Shown here: one piece after another, positions 45,739-57,895 of the stretch | Layout of the letters: each line of letters opens with the position of its first letter | How positions within the stretch are numbered: position 1 is the first letter of the stretch | Assembly (NCBI RefSeq): GCF_030317205.1 | Contig: NZ_JASZYB010000001.1 | Span: forward strand, 1,116,001 to 1,180,000 | Length of the DNA stretch: 64,000 nucleotides | Source: Variovorax sp. J2L1-78 | GTDB lineage: Bacteria > Pseudomonadota > Gammaproteobacteria > Burkholderiales > Burkholderiaceae_C | Direction of reading: 5' to 3' | Translations under genes and position numbers: made by a program | Notes under the pieces: model-generated | What the model was told of the DNA's origin: nothing | Database searches by the model: none | Seen by the model: the letters and a program-made list of their open reading frames with translations, nothing else

Positions 45739-47433
45739 ATGGCCACCACACCCCTCCAGATCAATCGCCGCAGCGCGAACATCGTCGAAGGCAAGAGCCG
45801 CGCCCCGAACCGCTCGATGTACTACGCGATGGGCTACGAAGAGAGCGACTTCAAGAAGCCCATGGTCGGCGTGGCCAACGGCCACAGCACCATCACGCCC
45901 TGCAACTCGGGCCTGCAGAAGCTGGCCGATGCGGCCATCGAGGGCATCGAGGAAGCCGGCGGCAACGCACAGGTGTTCGGCACGCCGACCATTTCCGACG
46001 GCATGGCCATGGGCACCGAGGGCATGAAGTACTCGCTGGTCAGCCGCGAGGTCATCAGCGACTGCATCGAGACCTGCGTCGGCGGCCAGTGGATGGACGG
46101 CGTGCTGGTGGTCGGCGGCTGCGACAAGAACATGCCCGGCGGCATGATGGGCATGCTGCGCGCCAACGTGCCGGCCATCTACGTCTACGGCGGCACCATC
46201 CTCCCCGGCCGCTACAAGGGCCAGGACCTGAACATCGTGAGCGTGTTCGAAGCCGTCGGCCAGAACGCCGCCGGCAACCTGAGCGACGAGGACCTGCTGG
46301 AGATCGAGAAGCGCGCCATCCCCGGCACCGGCTCCTGCGGCGGCATGTACACCGCCAACACCATGTCGAGCGCCTTCGAGGCCCTGGGCATGTCGCTGCC
46401 CTATTCGTCGACCATGGCGAATCCGCACGACGAGAAGCAGAACTCGGCCAAGGAATCGGCCAAGGTGCTGATCGAGGCCATCAAGAAGGACCTGAAGCCG
46501 CGCGACATCGTGACCAAGAAGGCCATCGAGAACGCGGTGGCCGTGATCATGGCCACCGGCGGCTCGACCAACGCGGTGCTGCACTTCCTGGCCATCGCCC
46601 ACACGGCCGGCGTGGACTGGTCGATCGACGACTTCGAACGCATGCGCAAGAAGGTGCCGGTGATCTGCGACCTGAAGCCCTCGGGCAAGTACCTCGCGGT
46701 CGACCTGCACAACGCCGGCGGCATCCCGCAGGTGATGAAGGTGTTGCTCAAGGCCGGCCTGCTGCACGGCGACGCGATGACCATCACCGGCCAGACCATC
46801 GAGGAAGTGCTCAAGGACGTGCCCGACGTGCCGCGCGCCGACCAGGACGTGATCCGCCCGATCGACAAGCCGATGTATGCCGAAGGCCATCTGGCCATTC
46901 TCAAGGGCAACCTGTCGCCCGAAGGCGCGGTCGCGAAGATCACGGGCTTGAAGAACCCCGTCATCACCGGGCCGGCGCGCGTGTTCGACGACGAGCAATC
47001 GGCCCTCAAGGCGATCCTCGACGGCAAGATCAAGGCTGGCGACGTGATGGTGCTGCGCTACCTCGGCCCCAAGGGCGGCCCCGGCATGCCCGAGATGCTG
47101 GCACCGACGGGCGCATTGATCGGCGCGGGCCTGGGCGAAAGCGTCGGCCTCATCACCGACGGCCGCTTCTCCGGCGGCACCTGGGGCATGGTGGTCGGCC
47201 ACGTGGCGCCCGAGGCCTATGCCGGCGGCACCATCGCCTTCGTGAACGAGGGCGACTCGATCACCATCGACGCGCACGAGCTGAAGCTGGAACTGAACGT
47301 GCCCGAGGCGGAGATCGCCAAGCGCCGCGAAGGCTGGAAGGCCCCGGCACCGCGCTACACGCGCGGGGTGCAGGCGAAGTTCGCCTTCAATGCGTCGAGC
47401 GCCAGCTCGGGCGCGGTGCTCGACAAGTACTGA
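45739..47433 (+). CDS. ilvD: Dihydroxy-acid dehydratase IlvD
   Basis: A 564-residue enzyme with the IlvD/Edd cluster cysteines in [14 protein letters not shown] and [13 protein letters not shown], and [17 protein letters not shown] near the C-terminus. It dehydrates 2,3-dihydroxy-isovalerate or -methylvalerate in valine and isoleucine synthesis, using a [2Fe-2S] or [4Fe-4S] cluster. ATG at 45739 gives the usual N-terminus; a longer in-frame start at 45667 is less likely. It is divergent from the LysR gene. Confidence 0.95.
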   Translation: MATTPLQINRRSANIVEGKSRAPNRSMYYAMGYEESDFKKPMVGVANGHSTITPCNSGLQKLADAAIEGIEEAGGNAQVFGTPTISDGMAMGTEGMKYSLVSREVISDCIETCVGGQWMDGVLVVGGCDKNMPGGMMGMLRANVPAIYVYGGTILPGRYKGQDLNIVSVFEAVGQNAAGNLSDEDLLEIEKRAIPGTGSCGGMYTANTMSSAFEALGMSLPYSSTMANPHDEKQNSAKESAKVLIEAIKKDLKPRDIVTKKAIENAVAVIMATGGSTNAVLHFLAIAHTAGVDWSIDDFERMRKKVPVICDLKPSGKYLAVDLHNAGGIPQVMKVLLKAGLLHGDAMTITGQTIEEVLKDVPDVPRADQDVIRPIDKPMYAEGHLAILKGNLSPEGAVAKITGLKNPVITGPARVFDDEQSALKAILDGKIKAGDVMVLRYLGPKGGPGMPEMLAPTGALIGAGLGESVGLITDGRFSGGTWGMVVGHVAPEAYAGGTIAFVNEGDSITIDAHELKLELNVPEAEIAKRREGWKAPAPRYTRGVQAKFAFNASSASSGAVLDKY

Positions 47434-47691
47434 TCAACGCCGTTTTGAGCGGTTCGACTTGCTGCTCAGCAACCCGAGGTTGCTGCGCTGCCGGTCGATG
47501 CGTGCCTGCTTGCGGGCGTTCTCGCGCTCGATGACCTTGCGCTTGGTATAGCCTGACCAGTCGGCCCAGGCCCACCACGCCAGCGCCAGCGCAAAGGGAA
47601 TCAGCACGACCCACCACGACCACTGGGCCACGGGGCCGATCTCGAGGTATTTCAGGAGAGCGCCCAGCACGCCCAGCATCAGGAACCACAT
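47434..47691 (-). CDS. Small Trp-rich membrane protein (TIGR04438-like)
   Basis: An 85-residue protein with a hydrophobic N-terminal segment (MWFLMLGVLGALLKYLEIG), a Trp-rich membrane stretch (WSWWVVLIPFALALAWWAWADWSGYTKRK) and a Lys/Arg-rich C-terminal tail. This matches the small Trp-rich proteins that are frequent in Comamonadaceae and other Burkholderiales; their function is unknown. It abuts the ilvD stop (convergent, no gap). Confidence 0.75.
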   Translation of the reverse strand: MWFLMLGVLGALLKYLEIGPVAQWSWWVVLIPFALALAWWAWADWSGYTKRKVIERENARKQARIDRQRSNLGLLSSKSNRSKRR

Positions 47692-47796
47692 TGCGCAACC
47701 CTCCGGTGTGTTCTCCGCAAGGGCGTGGGGCCTGGGTGGCCCTGCCTACAATGCGTCGGAAAGAATGTAACCCACCGACTCCACGAAACGCCCCCC

Positions 47797-48102
47797 ATGA
47801 AAAGAGCATTTGTGCTCGCTGCCCTGAGCCTCGGCGCCGCTGCACCCGCCCTCGCCGACCTGGCGTTGGCCACCTCCAAGAATTGCATGAGCTGCCACGC
47901 GGTCGAACGCAAGGTGCTCGGCCCGTCGTTCAAGGACATCGCAGCGCGCTACAAGGACAACAAGGCGGCGCCCGACCTGCTGGCCACCAAGATCATGAAG
48001 GGCGGCGCCGGCGTCTGGGGTCCGGTGCCGATGCCGGCGAACACGCAGGTGAGCGAAGCCGACGCGAAGAAGCTCGCGGCCTGGGTGCTGTCGACCAAGT
48101 AG
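47797..48102 (+). CDS. Monohaem class I cytochrome c (c551/c552-like)
   Basis: A 101-residue exported protein with a signal peptide (LGAAAPALA), one haem site CMSCH near residue 30, the axial methionine region PVPMPANTQVSE and the C-terminal helix DAKKLAAWVLS. This is the small soluble cytochrome c551/c552 type that carries electrons in the periplasm, for example to a cbb3 oxidase. It is a single gene between two minus-strand genes. Confidence 0.9.
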   Translation: MKRAFVLAALSLGAAAPALADLALATSKNCMSCHAVERKVLGPSFKDIAARYKDNKAAPDLLATKIMKGGAGVWGPVPMPANTQVSEADAKKLAAWVLSTK

Positions 48103-48126
48103 CCAGCCCGCAACCGGGCCGAACCC

Positions 48127-48633
48127 TCAGAAGCGCGGTGCCGGCGGCGTGATCACGGTCGGCGCGACCGGTGCGGTCGGCACCACAGCCACGGGTGCGC
48201 GACGGTCCAGCCGGTCTTCGAGCTGCCCGACGTGCGCGGCGAGCGTGTTCTCGAGCTGCTCGACCCGCGCGATCAGCGCCGCGTGACGTTCGGCGTTGCG
48301 GCTCATGTGGGTGTTCTCCTGGGCTTCCAGGAAATTGCGCAGCTCGGTGAAGCGCGACGCCTCGGCCTTGTCGGCCAGGTCCCGCTGAATCTGCATTTCC
48401 TTGGTGTGACGGCGCGTCTCCAGCAGCACCGACCCCTGCAAGTAGAGCACGTAGGCGACGAAGAGGATGCCCAGCAGCACCGTCAGCCCGAGCATGATCA
48501 TGCCCAGCGGTGCCGTGACCTGCATGAAGCCCAGCGACATGAGCGTCGGCATCGCGAGCGTGCCCCAGTTGAGCGCCGCCAGCGCTGCAATGACCAGCAC
48601 CACGAAAAGCAGGATGCCTGTTCTTATTCCCAT
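48127..48633 (-). CDS. LapA-like two-helix membrane protein
   Basis: A 168-residue protein with two N-terminal helices (TGILLFVVLVIAALAALNWG and PLGMIMLGLTVLLGILFVAY), then a long charged coiled-coil region (RHTKEMQIQRDLADKAEASR) and a Pro/Val-rich tail. The two-helix hairpin with N-W-G resembles LapA/YciS-type proteins, which assist LPS assembly; here the coiled coil is longer. The start at 48633 puts the first helix at the N-terminus. It lies 98 bp downstream of acs on the same strand. Confidence 0.75.
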   Translation of the reverse strand: MGIRTGILLFVVLVIAALAALNWGTLAMPTLMSLGFMQVTAPLGMIMLGLTVLLGILFVAYVLYLQGSVLLETRRHTKEMQIQRDLADKAEASRFTELRNFLEAQENTHMSRNAERHAALIARVEQLENTLAAHVGQLEDRLDRRAPVAVVPTAPVAPTVITPPAPRF

Positions 48634-48730
48634 GTGATTCTCCCGAAGACGGTTGTGTCGAAGGAGAGGTTGTAGCGCATCGGCGTCGGCGCCCCTGTCG
48701 GACACCGACGCCGCGCGCCGACGGCCGTCT

Positions 48731-50734
<2,004 letters not shown>

Positions 50735-50900
50735 TGTTGTCTCCTGCCAGGGTGGAATGCGGCCGTAATGTCGGCCGCGGCACTTACGGATGACTGACGG
50801 ACATGGTAGCGGCGGCAGAGGGGCTTCACCGCGCGGACGCGGGCCGACCCTAGAATCCGGGCTCTTTCCGCTCTCGTGCTCTCCCACCTCGTCTCCCCCG

Positions 50901-51518
50901 ATGGCCACCCCCGACCCCTTCGATCCCCTGAACCCGCCCGCCATCCGGCGCACCTCGCCCATGCGGCCGCTGCCCCGGCTCATCTTCGCGAGCCGCTGGT
51001 TGCAGCTGCCGCTCTACCTTGGCTTGATCGTCGCGCAGGGCGTGTACGTCGTGCATTTCCTGGTCGAACTGCTGCATCTGGTCGAAGCCGCCTTTGGGAG
51101 CCAGACCGCGCTGCAGGCGCTGATCAGCAGCATCGGCTACAAGACCGATGCGCCGATCACCGCACTCAACGAGACGGTGATCATGCTGGTGGTGCTGGCG
51201 CTGATCGACGTCGTGATGATCTCCAACCTGCTCATCATGGTGATCGTGGGCGGCTACGAGACCTTCGTGAGCCGCATGGACCTCGAAGGCCACCGCGACC
51301 AGCCCGAATGGCTCAGCCACGTGAACGCGTCGGTGCTAAAGGTGAAGCTGGCCACCGCCATCATCGGCATCAGCTCGATCCACCTGCTCAAGACCTTCAT
51401 CAACGCCGGCAACTACACCGACCGGGTGCTGATCGCGCAGACGGTGATCCACATCACCTTCCTGCTCTCGGCCATGGCCATCGCGTACACCGACAAGCTG
51501 ATGTCGAAGGAGCACTGA
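50901..51518 (+). CDS. YqhA family membrane protein (TIGR00645-like)
   Basis: A 205-residue protein with about four membrane helices and the YqhA landmarks [48 protein letters not shown], and [12 protein letters not shown]. The family is widespread in proteobacteria but of unknown function. The start at 50901 places a short Pro-rich segment before the first helix. It is convergent with the LysR gene that follows. Confidence 0.88.
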   Translation: MATPDPFDPLNPPAIRRTSPMRPLPRLIFASRWLQLPLYLGLIVAQGVYVVHFLVELLHLVEAAFGSQTALQALISSIGYKTDAPITALNETVIMLVVLALIDVVMISNLLIMVIVGGYETFVSRMDLEGHRDQPEWLSHVNASVLKVKLATAIIGISSIHLLKTFINAGNYTDRVLIAQTVIHITFLLSAMAIAYTDKLMSKEH

Positions 51519-51526
51519 CCCGGCGG

Positions 51527-52444
51527 CTACGGCACCGCCTCTTCCAGCTCGGCCTGGAAGATCCGCGTGAAGTCGCAGCAGGACTGCGCGAGCATGATGA
51601 TCGAGGCGGTCAGCGCACTGCGGTGCTCGCCCTTGTGCATGGCCACATAGGGAACCGGCGGCAGCGCCGGCGCCACGTCCAGCACGGCCAGCATGCCGGC
51701 CGCGACCAGCGGCTCGAGGCATTGCCGCGGCAGGTAGCTCACCCCCAGGCCCGACACGGTGAGCCCGGTCAGCGCCACCAGGTTGCTCACCACGATGATG
51801 TTGGCGGGCTCGACCCCGCGCTCCTTCATCCACGCGTCGTACACGCGGCCGGTGCCCGACGCATTGCCCTGTACCAGCATCCGGTAGCGCGCCAGTTCGT
51901 GCAGCCGCACCGGGCCGGCCGCGGGCACCAGCCCGGGTTTGCACATCCACGCGCTGTCCACCTTGCCGATCGCCTTTCCCGGGATGCGTGCGTCGGCGAA
52001 GGCATCGGGCACCATGATCAGGTCCAGTTCGTCCGCGAGGAGCTTGTCGCGCAACGACAGGCTGTCGTCCACGTCAGGCTCGATCGTGACCTTCGGGTAG
52101 TGCTGCTGGATCAGCCCGACCAGCCGCGGCAGCCAGGTCATCGCGGTCAGCTCCGTCACGCCGATGCGCACCCGGCGTTCGAGGACCTCCGGCTTGCCGA
52201 ACTGCTCGACCGCGGCGTCGCGCTGCTGCAGCAGCTTCTTGGCGAGCAAGAACATCTCCTCGCCTTTCTCGGTCAGTCGGGCCGTGCGCAGGCGGCGGTC
52301 GAAGAGTTCGGTGTCGAACAGCCGTTCCAGCTCGTGCACGCGTTTGGACACGGCCGACTGGGAGGTGTTGAGCTTGTGCGCCGCCGGCCCGAAGCCGCCC
52401 AGCTGGGCGATCCAGAACAGGGCCTCGAGTTGCTTGAAGGTCAT
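51527..52444 (-). CDS. LysR-type transcriptional regulator
   Basis: A 305-residue LysR protein: HTH in ALFWIAQLGGFGPAAHKLNTSQSAVSKRVHELER, then a ligand-binding domain (RVRIGVTELTAMTWLPRLV, DLIMVPDAFAD). The start at 52444 gives the standard N-terminus. It is divergent from the amino-acid-binding protein gene at 52587, and the aminotransferase gene follows that, so both are probable targets. Confidence 0.9.
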   Translation of the reverse strand: MTFKQLEALFWIAQLGGFGPAAHKLNTSQSAVSKRVHELERLFDTELFDRRLRTARLTEKGEEMFLLAKKLLQQRDAAVEQFGKPEVLERRVRIGVTELTAMTWLPRLVGLIQQHYPKVTIEPDVDDSLSLRDKLLADELDLIMVPDAFADARIPGKAIGKVDSAWMCKPGLVPAAGPVRLHELARYRMLVQGNASGTGRVYDAWMKERGVEPANIIVVSNLVALTGLTVSGLGVSYLPRQCLEPLVAAGMLAVLDVAPALPPVPYVAMHKGEHRSALTASIIMLAQSCCDFTRIFQAELEEAVP

Positions 52445-52586
52445 CACGGTGCGTTTCCTGTGCGGGCAACGTTGAATAGAACACTTTGAGTGATCCGATT
52501 CCAGCACAAAAAATCGCTTTTTTAAATATGTAGGCACTTCCAGAATTCGGGCACCAGCTCTTCAACGCCTTCCCTGAAAGATGCCC

Positions 52587-53483
52587 ATGAACTTCCGCCA
52601 GCCTCTCGCCATCGCCCTTGGCGCTGCGCTCCTCGCCTCGAATGCCGTCGCTCAAGATTCCGACACGCTCAGCAAGATCAAGGCGAGCGGCACGATCCAG
52701 ATCGGCAGCCGCGACAGCTCCATCCCGTTCTCGTACAAGCTCGGCAGTGCCAGCGAGCCCATCGGCTTCTCCAACGACATCTGCCTGAAGATCGTCGATG
52801 CCGTGAAGGCCAAGCTCGGCCTGCCCAACCTTCGCGTGCAGTACACGACGCTGACCTCCACCAACCGCATCCCGCTGATGCAGAACGGCACGGTCGACCT
52901 GGACTGCGCCACCACCACGAACTCGGTCGCGCGGCAGCAGCAGGTCGACTTCGCGCCGAGCCACTTCGTCACGAACATCACCGTCGCGGTCAAGAAGAGT
53001 TCGGGCATCCAATCGCTCGCGGACCTGGGCGGCAAGCCGGTGGCGACGGTCACCGGCAGCACCTCGATCCAGCTGCTGCGCAGCTACCGCAAGACGGAGA
53101 ACATCGACGTGCAGGAGGTCTCGGGCAAGGACACGGCCGATGCGTTCCTGTTGCTCGCCAGCGGCCGCGCCGTGGCCTATGTGCTGGACGACGTGCAACT
53201 CGCCGGCCTGATCGCCACCGCGCCGAACCCGGCCGAGTACACGATCCTTAAGGACGTGGTGCTGCGCCAGGAACCCTACGGCATCATGCTGCGCAAGAAC
53301 GATCCGCAGTTCAAGGCGCTGGTCGACCAGACCGTCAGCGGCCTGATGAAGTCGGGCGACATGGCCCAGCTCTATGCCAAGTGGTTCACCAGCCCGATCC
53401 CGCCGAGCAACGTGAACCTGAACTTCCCGATGTCCGACGCCGTGCGCGAGGCCTTCCAGAACCCGAACAACAAGGGCGTCTGA
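52587..53483 (+). CDS. Amino-acid ABC transporter substrate-binding protein (GltI-like)
   Basis: A 298-residue exported solute-binding protein: signal peptide ending ASNAVA, then SGTIQIGSRDSSIPFSY, IGFSNDICLKIVDAVK, TVDLDCATTTNS and the lysine-rich hinge, as in glutamate/aspartate receptors. The GAAAG ribosome site favours ATG at 52587 over the ATG two codons earlier (52581). No permease or ATPase gene is next to it. A class V aminotransferase gene follows 19 bp behind, so import and degradation of an amino acid are likely linked. Confidence 0.9.
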   Translation: MNFRQPLAIALGAALLASNAVAQDSDTLSKIKASGTIQIGSRDSSIPFSYKLGSASEPIGFSNDICLKIVDAVKAKLGLPNLRVQYTTLTSTNRIPLMQNGTVDLDCATTTNSVARQQQVDFAPSHFVTNITVAVKKSSGIQSLADLGGKPVATVTGSTSIQLLRSYRKTENIDVQEVSGKDTADAFLLLASGRAVAYVLDDVQLAGLIATAPNPAEYTILKDVVLRQEPYGIMLRKNDPQFKALVDQTVSGLMKSGDMAQLYAKWFTSPIPPSNVNLNFPMSDAVREAFQNPNNKGV

Positions 53484-53502
53484 CGCGTCCCGCCCTCCTC
53501 GC

Positions 53503-54795
53503 ATGTCCACGTCCTCCCACCATCCCCAGGGCCTTCTGTTTGCCGATGCGTTGCAGCAGCAGATCCGGCAGCGCTTCCTGAACGTCGAGCACGACCACCG
53601 CGGGCGCGAGCGCCTCTACTTCGACAACGCGGGTGGCTCGTTCCGCCTGAAGGCCGCGGTCGAGCGTTTCGTGCAGATCGACGCCATCCCCGACAACGCG
53701 GAGCGCATCCACGACATCGCCGAGGAACTCAAGACGATCCAGGCGAGGGCCGTCGACGACGTCCGCGTGATCCTCAACGCGCAAGGCGGCAGCGTCTACG
53801 CGTCGCTCACCGCCTCGGGCGCGATGTTCGACATGGTGCGCGCCATCGCCGAGAACGTGCCTGGAACGAACATGGTCACGACGGCGCTGGAGCACCCCTC
53901 GTCGTTCGACGCGATGTCGATGTACGCCCAGCGGCTCGGCCGCGAACTGCGGGTCGCCAAAAGCAACCCGGCGACGGGTGGCGTCGATGTCGAGGAGATC
54001 GTGCGCCTGATCGATGCCGACACGGTGCTGCTCAACGTGATCTACGCGTCGAACATCTCGGGCGCCAAGCTCGACATCGAGGAGATCGTGCGGCGCGCGC
54101 GCGCCGTGAAGCCGGATCTGTACATCGTGGTCGATGCGGTGCAGCACGCGCCGCATGGTCTCATCGACCTGCAGAAGACGCCGATCGACGGCATCAACAT
54201 CGCGCCGTACAAGTTCTTCGGCTGCCGCGGCTCGGGCATCGCCTGGGTTTCCGACCGGGCCGCCGTGCTGCCGCACCACAAGCTCGGCGGCAAGCCGCCC
54301 GACTTCTGGGACCTGGGCAGTTCTGCGCCCTGGCAGTTCGCCGTGCTCACCGAGATCGTCGACTACGTCTGCTGGATCGGCCGCCAGTTCTCGGCCGCGA
54401 GCGATCGCCGAACGCTTTTCGCCGCGGGCATCGAGCACATCGAACTGCACGAACGCGCGCTGCTGGCCCGGCTGCTCGACGGCAGCGAGGCCGTGCCCGG
54501 CCTGCGCCGGATGGACGGCGTGCAGGTGTTCCTCGACCACGGCGACCTGACGAAGCGCGACCTGATCATCGGCATCGGCTTCGACGCGCTCGACTACACG
54601 CAGGCGGTGCAAGCCTACGCGCAGCGCGGCGTCACCGTCTACGAGCGGGTCGCGAGCAGCATCTACTCGAAGCGGATGCTGGAATCCTTCGGCCTCGAGG
54701 GCGCGGTGCGTATCTCGCCGCTGCACTGCCACACGATGGCCGATGTCGACCGCTTCCTGCGGATCACGCAGGAACTGGCCGCCGGCCAACGATAG
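53503..54795 (+). CDS. Class V aminotransferase/cysteine desulfurase-like PLP enzyme
   Basis: A 430-residue PLP enzyme of the class V fold: RLYFDNAGGSFRLKAAV at the N-terminus, SASGAMFDM-type cofactor loop, ALEHPSSFDAMSMYA, DAVQHAPHGLIDLQ and the PLP lysine in IAPYKFFGCRGSGIAW. The family covers cysteine desulfurases, isopenicillin epimerase-like proteins and amino-acid lyases; this member lacks the mobile active-site Cys loop of IscS. Together with the binding protein upstream it suggests use of an imported amino acid. Substrate not determined. Confidence 0.85.
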   Translation: MSTSSHHPQGLLFADALQQQIRQRFLNVEHDHRGRERLYFDNAGGSFRLKAAVERFVQIDAIPDNAERIHDIAEELKTIQARAVDDVRVILNAQGGSVYASLTASGAMFDMVRAIAENVPGTNMVTTALEHPSSFDAMSMYAQRLGRELRVAKSNPATGGVDVEEIVRLIDADTVLLNVIYASNISGAKLDIEEIVRRARAVKPDLYIVVDAVQHAPHGLIDLQKTPIDGINIAPYKFFGCRGSGIAWVSDRAAVLPHHKLGGKPPDFWDLGSSAPWQFAVLTEIVDYVCWIGRQFSAASDRRTLFAAGIEHIELHERALLARLLDGSEAVPGLRRMDGVQVFLDHGDLTKRDLIIGIGFDALDYTQAVQAYAQRGVTVYERVASSIYSKRMLESFGLEGAVRISPLHCHTMADVDRFLRITQELAAGQR

Positions 54796-54817
54796 CGTCG
54801 CCTTCGGCCGCGCCTGT

Positions 54818-56215
54818 TCAGCGCCCGGTCATGTTCTCCGGCACCACCCACTGGTCGAACTGCTCGCCGGTGAGGTGGCCGGACGCCACGGCCGCTTCGC
54901 GCAGGCTGGTGCCTTCCTTGTGCGCCTTCTTGGCGATGTAGGCGGCCTTGTCGTAGCCGATGTGCGTGTTGAGCGCGGTCACCAGCATCAACGAGCGCTG
55001 GACCAGTTCCGTGATGCGCTCGCGGTTGGGCTCGATGCCCACGGCGCAATGGTCGTTGAAGCTCACCATGCCGTCGGCCAGCAGGCGCACGCTCTGCAGG
55101 AAGTTGTGCGCCACCATCGGGCGGAACACGTTGAGCTCGAAGTTGCCCGAGGCACCACCGAAGTTGATGGCGACATCGTTGCCGAAGACCTGCGCGGCCA
55201 GCATCGTGACCGCCTCGCTCTGCGTCGGGTTGACCTTGCCCGGCATGATCGACGAACCGGGTTCGTTCTCCGGAATGCTCAGTTCGCCGATGCCGCTGCG
55301 CGGTCCGCTGGCCAGCCAGCGCACGTCGTTGGCGATCTTCATCAGGCTGGCCGCCAGCGTCTTGAGCGCGCCGTGCGCGTGCACCAGCGCGTCAACCGAC
55401 GCCATCGCCTCGAACTTGTTCGGTGCGGTGACGAAAGGCAGGCCCGTGAGCTTGGCGAGTTCAGCTGCGACCTGTTCGGCGTAGCCCTTCGGTGCGTTCA
55501 GGCCCGTGCCGACCGCCGTGCCGCCCAACGCCAGTTCGCTCAGGTGCGGCAGCGCGGCGCGCACATGCGCCTCGCCGTGCGCCAACTGCGCCACGTAGCC
55601 CGAGAACTCCTGGCCCAGCGTGAGCGGTGTCGCGTCCTGCAGATGGGTGCGGCCGATCTTCACGATGTCCATGAAGGCGATCGACTTCGCCTCGAGCGTG
55701 TCGCGCAGCTTGGCGATGGCCGGCAGCAGCTTGTGGGTGAGCGCCTCGACCGCTGCGACGTGCATCGCGGTCGGGAACACGTCGTTGCTCGACTGGCTGC
55801 GGTTCACGTCGTCGTTCGGATGCACCAGGCGCCCTTCCCCGCGCTCGCCGCCGAGGATCTCGCTGGCGCGGTTGGCCAGCACCTCGTTGACGTTCATGTT
55901 GGTCTGCGTGCCCGAGCCCGTCTGCCACACGACCAGCGGAAACTCGCCCGGGTGCTCGCCCGCGATGACCTCGTCGGCCGCCGCCACGATGGCCTGCGTC
56001 TTCTTCTCGTCCTGCAGGCCGAGCGCGTGGTTCACCACCGCCGAGGCGCGCTTGACCTGCGCCAGCGCCTTGATGATCTCCTTGGGCTGCGTCTCGCCGG
56101 AGATGTCGAAGTTCTGCAGCGAGCGCTGCGTCTGCGCCCCCCACAGCTTGTCGGCAGGGACCTCGATGGGGCCGAAGGTGTCGCGTTCGACTCGGATGTT
56201 GGAGGGGGTCGTCAT
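54818..56215 (-). CDS. fumC: Class II fumarate hydratase FumC
   Basis: A 465-residue enzyme: [40 protein letters not shown] with the active-site His, and the fumarase/aspartase signature [13 protein letters not shown]. It interconverts fumarate and malate in the citric acid cycle and is oxygen-stable. It is divergent from a class I fumarase gene, with 125 bp between the starts. Confidence 0.96.
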   Translation of the reverse strand: MTTPSNIRVERDTFGPIEVPADKLWGAQTQRSLQNFDISGETQPKEIIKALAQVKRASAVVNHALGLQDEKKTQAIVAAADEVIAGEHPGEFPLVVWQTGSGTQTNMNVNEVLANRASEILGGERGEGRLVHPNDDVNRSQSSNDVFPTAMHVAAVEALTHKLLPAIAKLRDTLEAKSIAFMDIVKIGRTHLQDATPLTLGQEFSGYVAQLAHGEAHVRAALPHLSELALGGTAVGTGLNAPKGYAEQVAAELAKLTGLPFVTAPNKFEAMASVDALVHAHGALKTLAASLMKIANDVRWLASGPRSGIGELSIPENEPGSSIMPGKVNPTQSEAVTMLAAQVFGNDVAINFGGASGNFELNVFRPMVAHNFLQSVRLLADGMVSFNDHCAVGIEPNRERITELVQRSLMLVTALNTHIGYDKAAYIAKKAHKEGTSLREAAVASGHLTGEQFDQWVVPENMTGR

Positions 56216-56340
56216 GAGAAAAAAGCTCCGCTGTCAAAATGGAGGGTGTGCTCGCCGGAAGGAAGCACCGAAAAGTCCGCCAGCATAGCCCGAACGAGAA
56301 CGACTCGCATTTGATCGAGCGTCCAACCCACGAAAACGTC

Positions 56341-57894
56341 ATGACCACCACGATCCAGCAGGCCGACCTGATCGAGTCGATCAGCGCCGCGTTGCAATAC
56401 ATCAGCTACTACCACCCTGCCGACTACATCGCGCATCTGGCCAAGGCCTACGAGCGCGAACAGAGCCCGGCGGCCAAGGACGCCATTGCGCAGATCCTGA
56501 CCAACAGCAAGATGAGCGCCACCGGCCACCGCCCGATCTGCCAGGACACCGGCATCGTGAACGTGTTCCTCAAGGTCGGCATGGATGTGCGCTGGGGCGG
56601 CTTCACCGGCAGCCTGGACGACGCCATCAACGAAGGCGTGCGCCGCGGCTACAACCATCCCGACAACACGCTGCGCGCCTCGGTCGTGGCCGACCCGCAG
56701 TTCGACCGCAAGAACACCAAGGACAACACGCCCGCGGTGATCTTCACCGAGATCGTGCCCGGCGACAAACTCGAAGTGACGGTCGCGGCGAAGGGCGGCG
56801 GCAGCGAGAACAAGAGCAAGCTGGCCATGCTGAACCCCGGCGACAGCATCGTCGACTGGGTGCTCAAGACGGTGCCGACCATGGGGGCCGGCTGGTGCCC
56901 GCCCGGCATGCTGGGCATCGGCATCGGCGGCACGGCCGAGAAGGCCGCGCTGATGGCCAAGGAAAGCCTGATGGACGACCTCGACATGCACGAGCTGCAG
57001 GCCAAGAAGGCCTCCGGCGCCGAGCTGACGAAGGTCGAGGCGCTGCGCATCGAGCTGTACGAAAAGGTGAATGCGCTGGGCATCGGCGCGCAGGGCCTGG
57101 GCGGCCTGGCCACCGTGCTCGACGTGAAGATCCAGATGTACCCGACGCACGCGGCCAGCAAGCCGGTCGCGATGATCCCCAACTGCGCCGCCACCCGCCA
57201 TGCGCACTTCACGATGGACGGCAGCGGCGCGGTCTACCTCACGCCGCCCTCGCTCGACCTGTGGCCCGACGTCGACTGGAAGCCCGACTACAACAAGAGC
57301 AAGAAGGTCGACCTCGACACGCTCACGCCCGCCGAAGTCGCCAGCTGGAAGCCGGGCGACACGCTGCTGCTCAACGGCAAGATGCTCACTGGCCGCGACG
57401 CCGCGCACAAGCGCATCGCCGACATGCTGGCCAAGGGCGAGAAGCTGCCGGTGGACTTCACCAACCGCGTCATCTACTACGTCGGCCCGGTCGACCCGGT
57501 CGGCGACGAGGCCGTGGGCCCGGCCGGCCCGACCACCGCGACCCGCATGGACGGCTTCACCGAGATGATGCTGGCGCAGACCGGCCTCATCGCGATGATC
57601 GGCAAGGCCGAGCGCGGCCCGGTGGCCATCGAGGCCATCAAGAAGCACCAGAGCGCCTACCTCATGGCCGTGGGCGGCGCCGCCTACCTGGTGAGCAAGG
57701 CGATCAAGACCGCCAAGGTGGTGGGCTTCGCCGACCTGGGCATGGAAGCCATCTACGAGTTCGACGTGGTCGACATGCCGGTGACGGTGGCGGTCGATGC
57801 CGGCGGCACCAGCGCGCACATCACCGGCCCGGCCGAGTGGCAGAAGCGCATCGCCTCGGGCGAGTTCAAGACCATCGCGGTGGAAGCGATCTGA
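56341..57894 (+). CDS. Class I (iron-sulfur) fumarate hydratase
   Basis: A 517-residue protein matching class I fumarases: RPICQDTGIVNVFLKVG, KGGGSENKSKLAML, GAGWCPPGMLGIGIGGTAEKA and NCAATRHAHFTMDGSG, which carry the [4Fe-4S] ligand cysteines, and AGPTTATRMDGFTE near the C-terminus. It does the same reaction as FumC but is sensitive to oxygen and needs iron. ATG at 56341 gives the standard start; the stop is just before murI. The divergent FumC suggests alternative use according to oxygen or iron. Confidence 0.94.
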   Translation: MTTTIQQADLIESISAALQYISYYHPADYIAHLAKAYEREQSPAAKDAIAQILTNSKMSATGHRPICQDTGIVNVFLKVGMDVRWGGFTGSLDDAINEGVRRGYNHPDNTLRASVVADPQFDRKNTKDNTPAVIFTEIVPGDKLEVTVAAKGGGSENKSKLAMLNPGDSIVDWVLKTVPTMGAGWCPPGMLGIGIGGTAEKAALMAKESLMDDLDMHELQAKKASGAELTKVEALRIELYEKVNALGIGAQGLGGLATVLDVKIQMYPTHAASKPVAMIPNCAATRHAHFTMDGSGAVYLTPPSLDLWPDVDWKPDYNKSKKVDLDTLTPAEVASWKPGDTLLLNGKMLTGRDAAHKRIADMLAKGEKLPVDFTNRVIYYVGPVDPVGDEAVGPAGPTTATRMDGFTEMMLAQTGLIAMIGKAERGPVAIEAIKKHQSAYLMAVGGAAYLVSKAIKTAKVVGFADLGMEAIYEFDVVDMPVTVAVDAGGTSAHITGPAEWQKRIASGEFKTIAVEAI

Positions 57895-57895
57895 C

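Noticed and set aside
50735..50983. Upstream extension of acs
   Set aside because: Runs into the divergent YqhA-like gene with Gly/Arg-rich residues; Acs length is normal from 50734.
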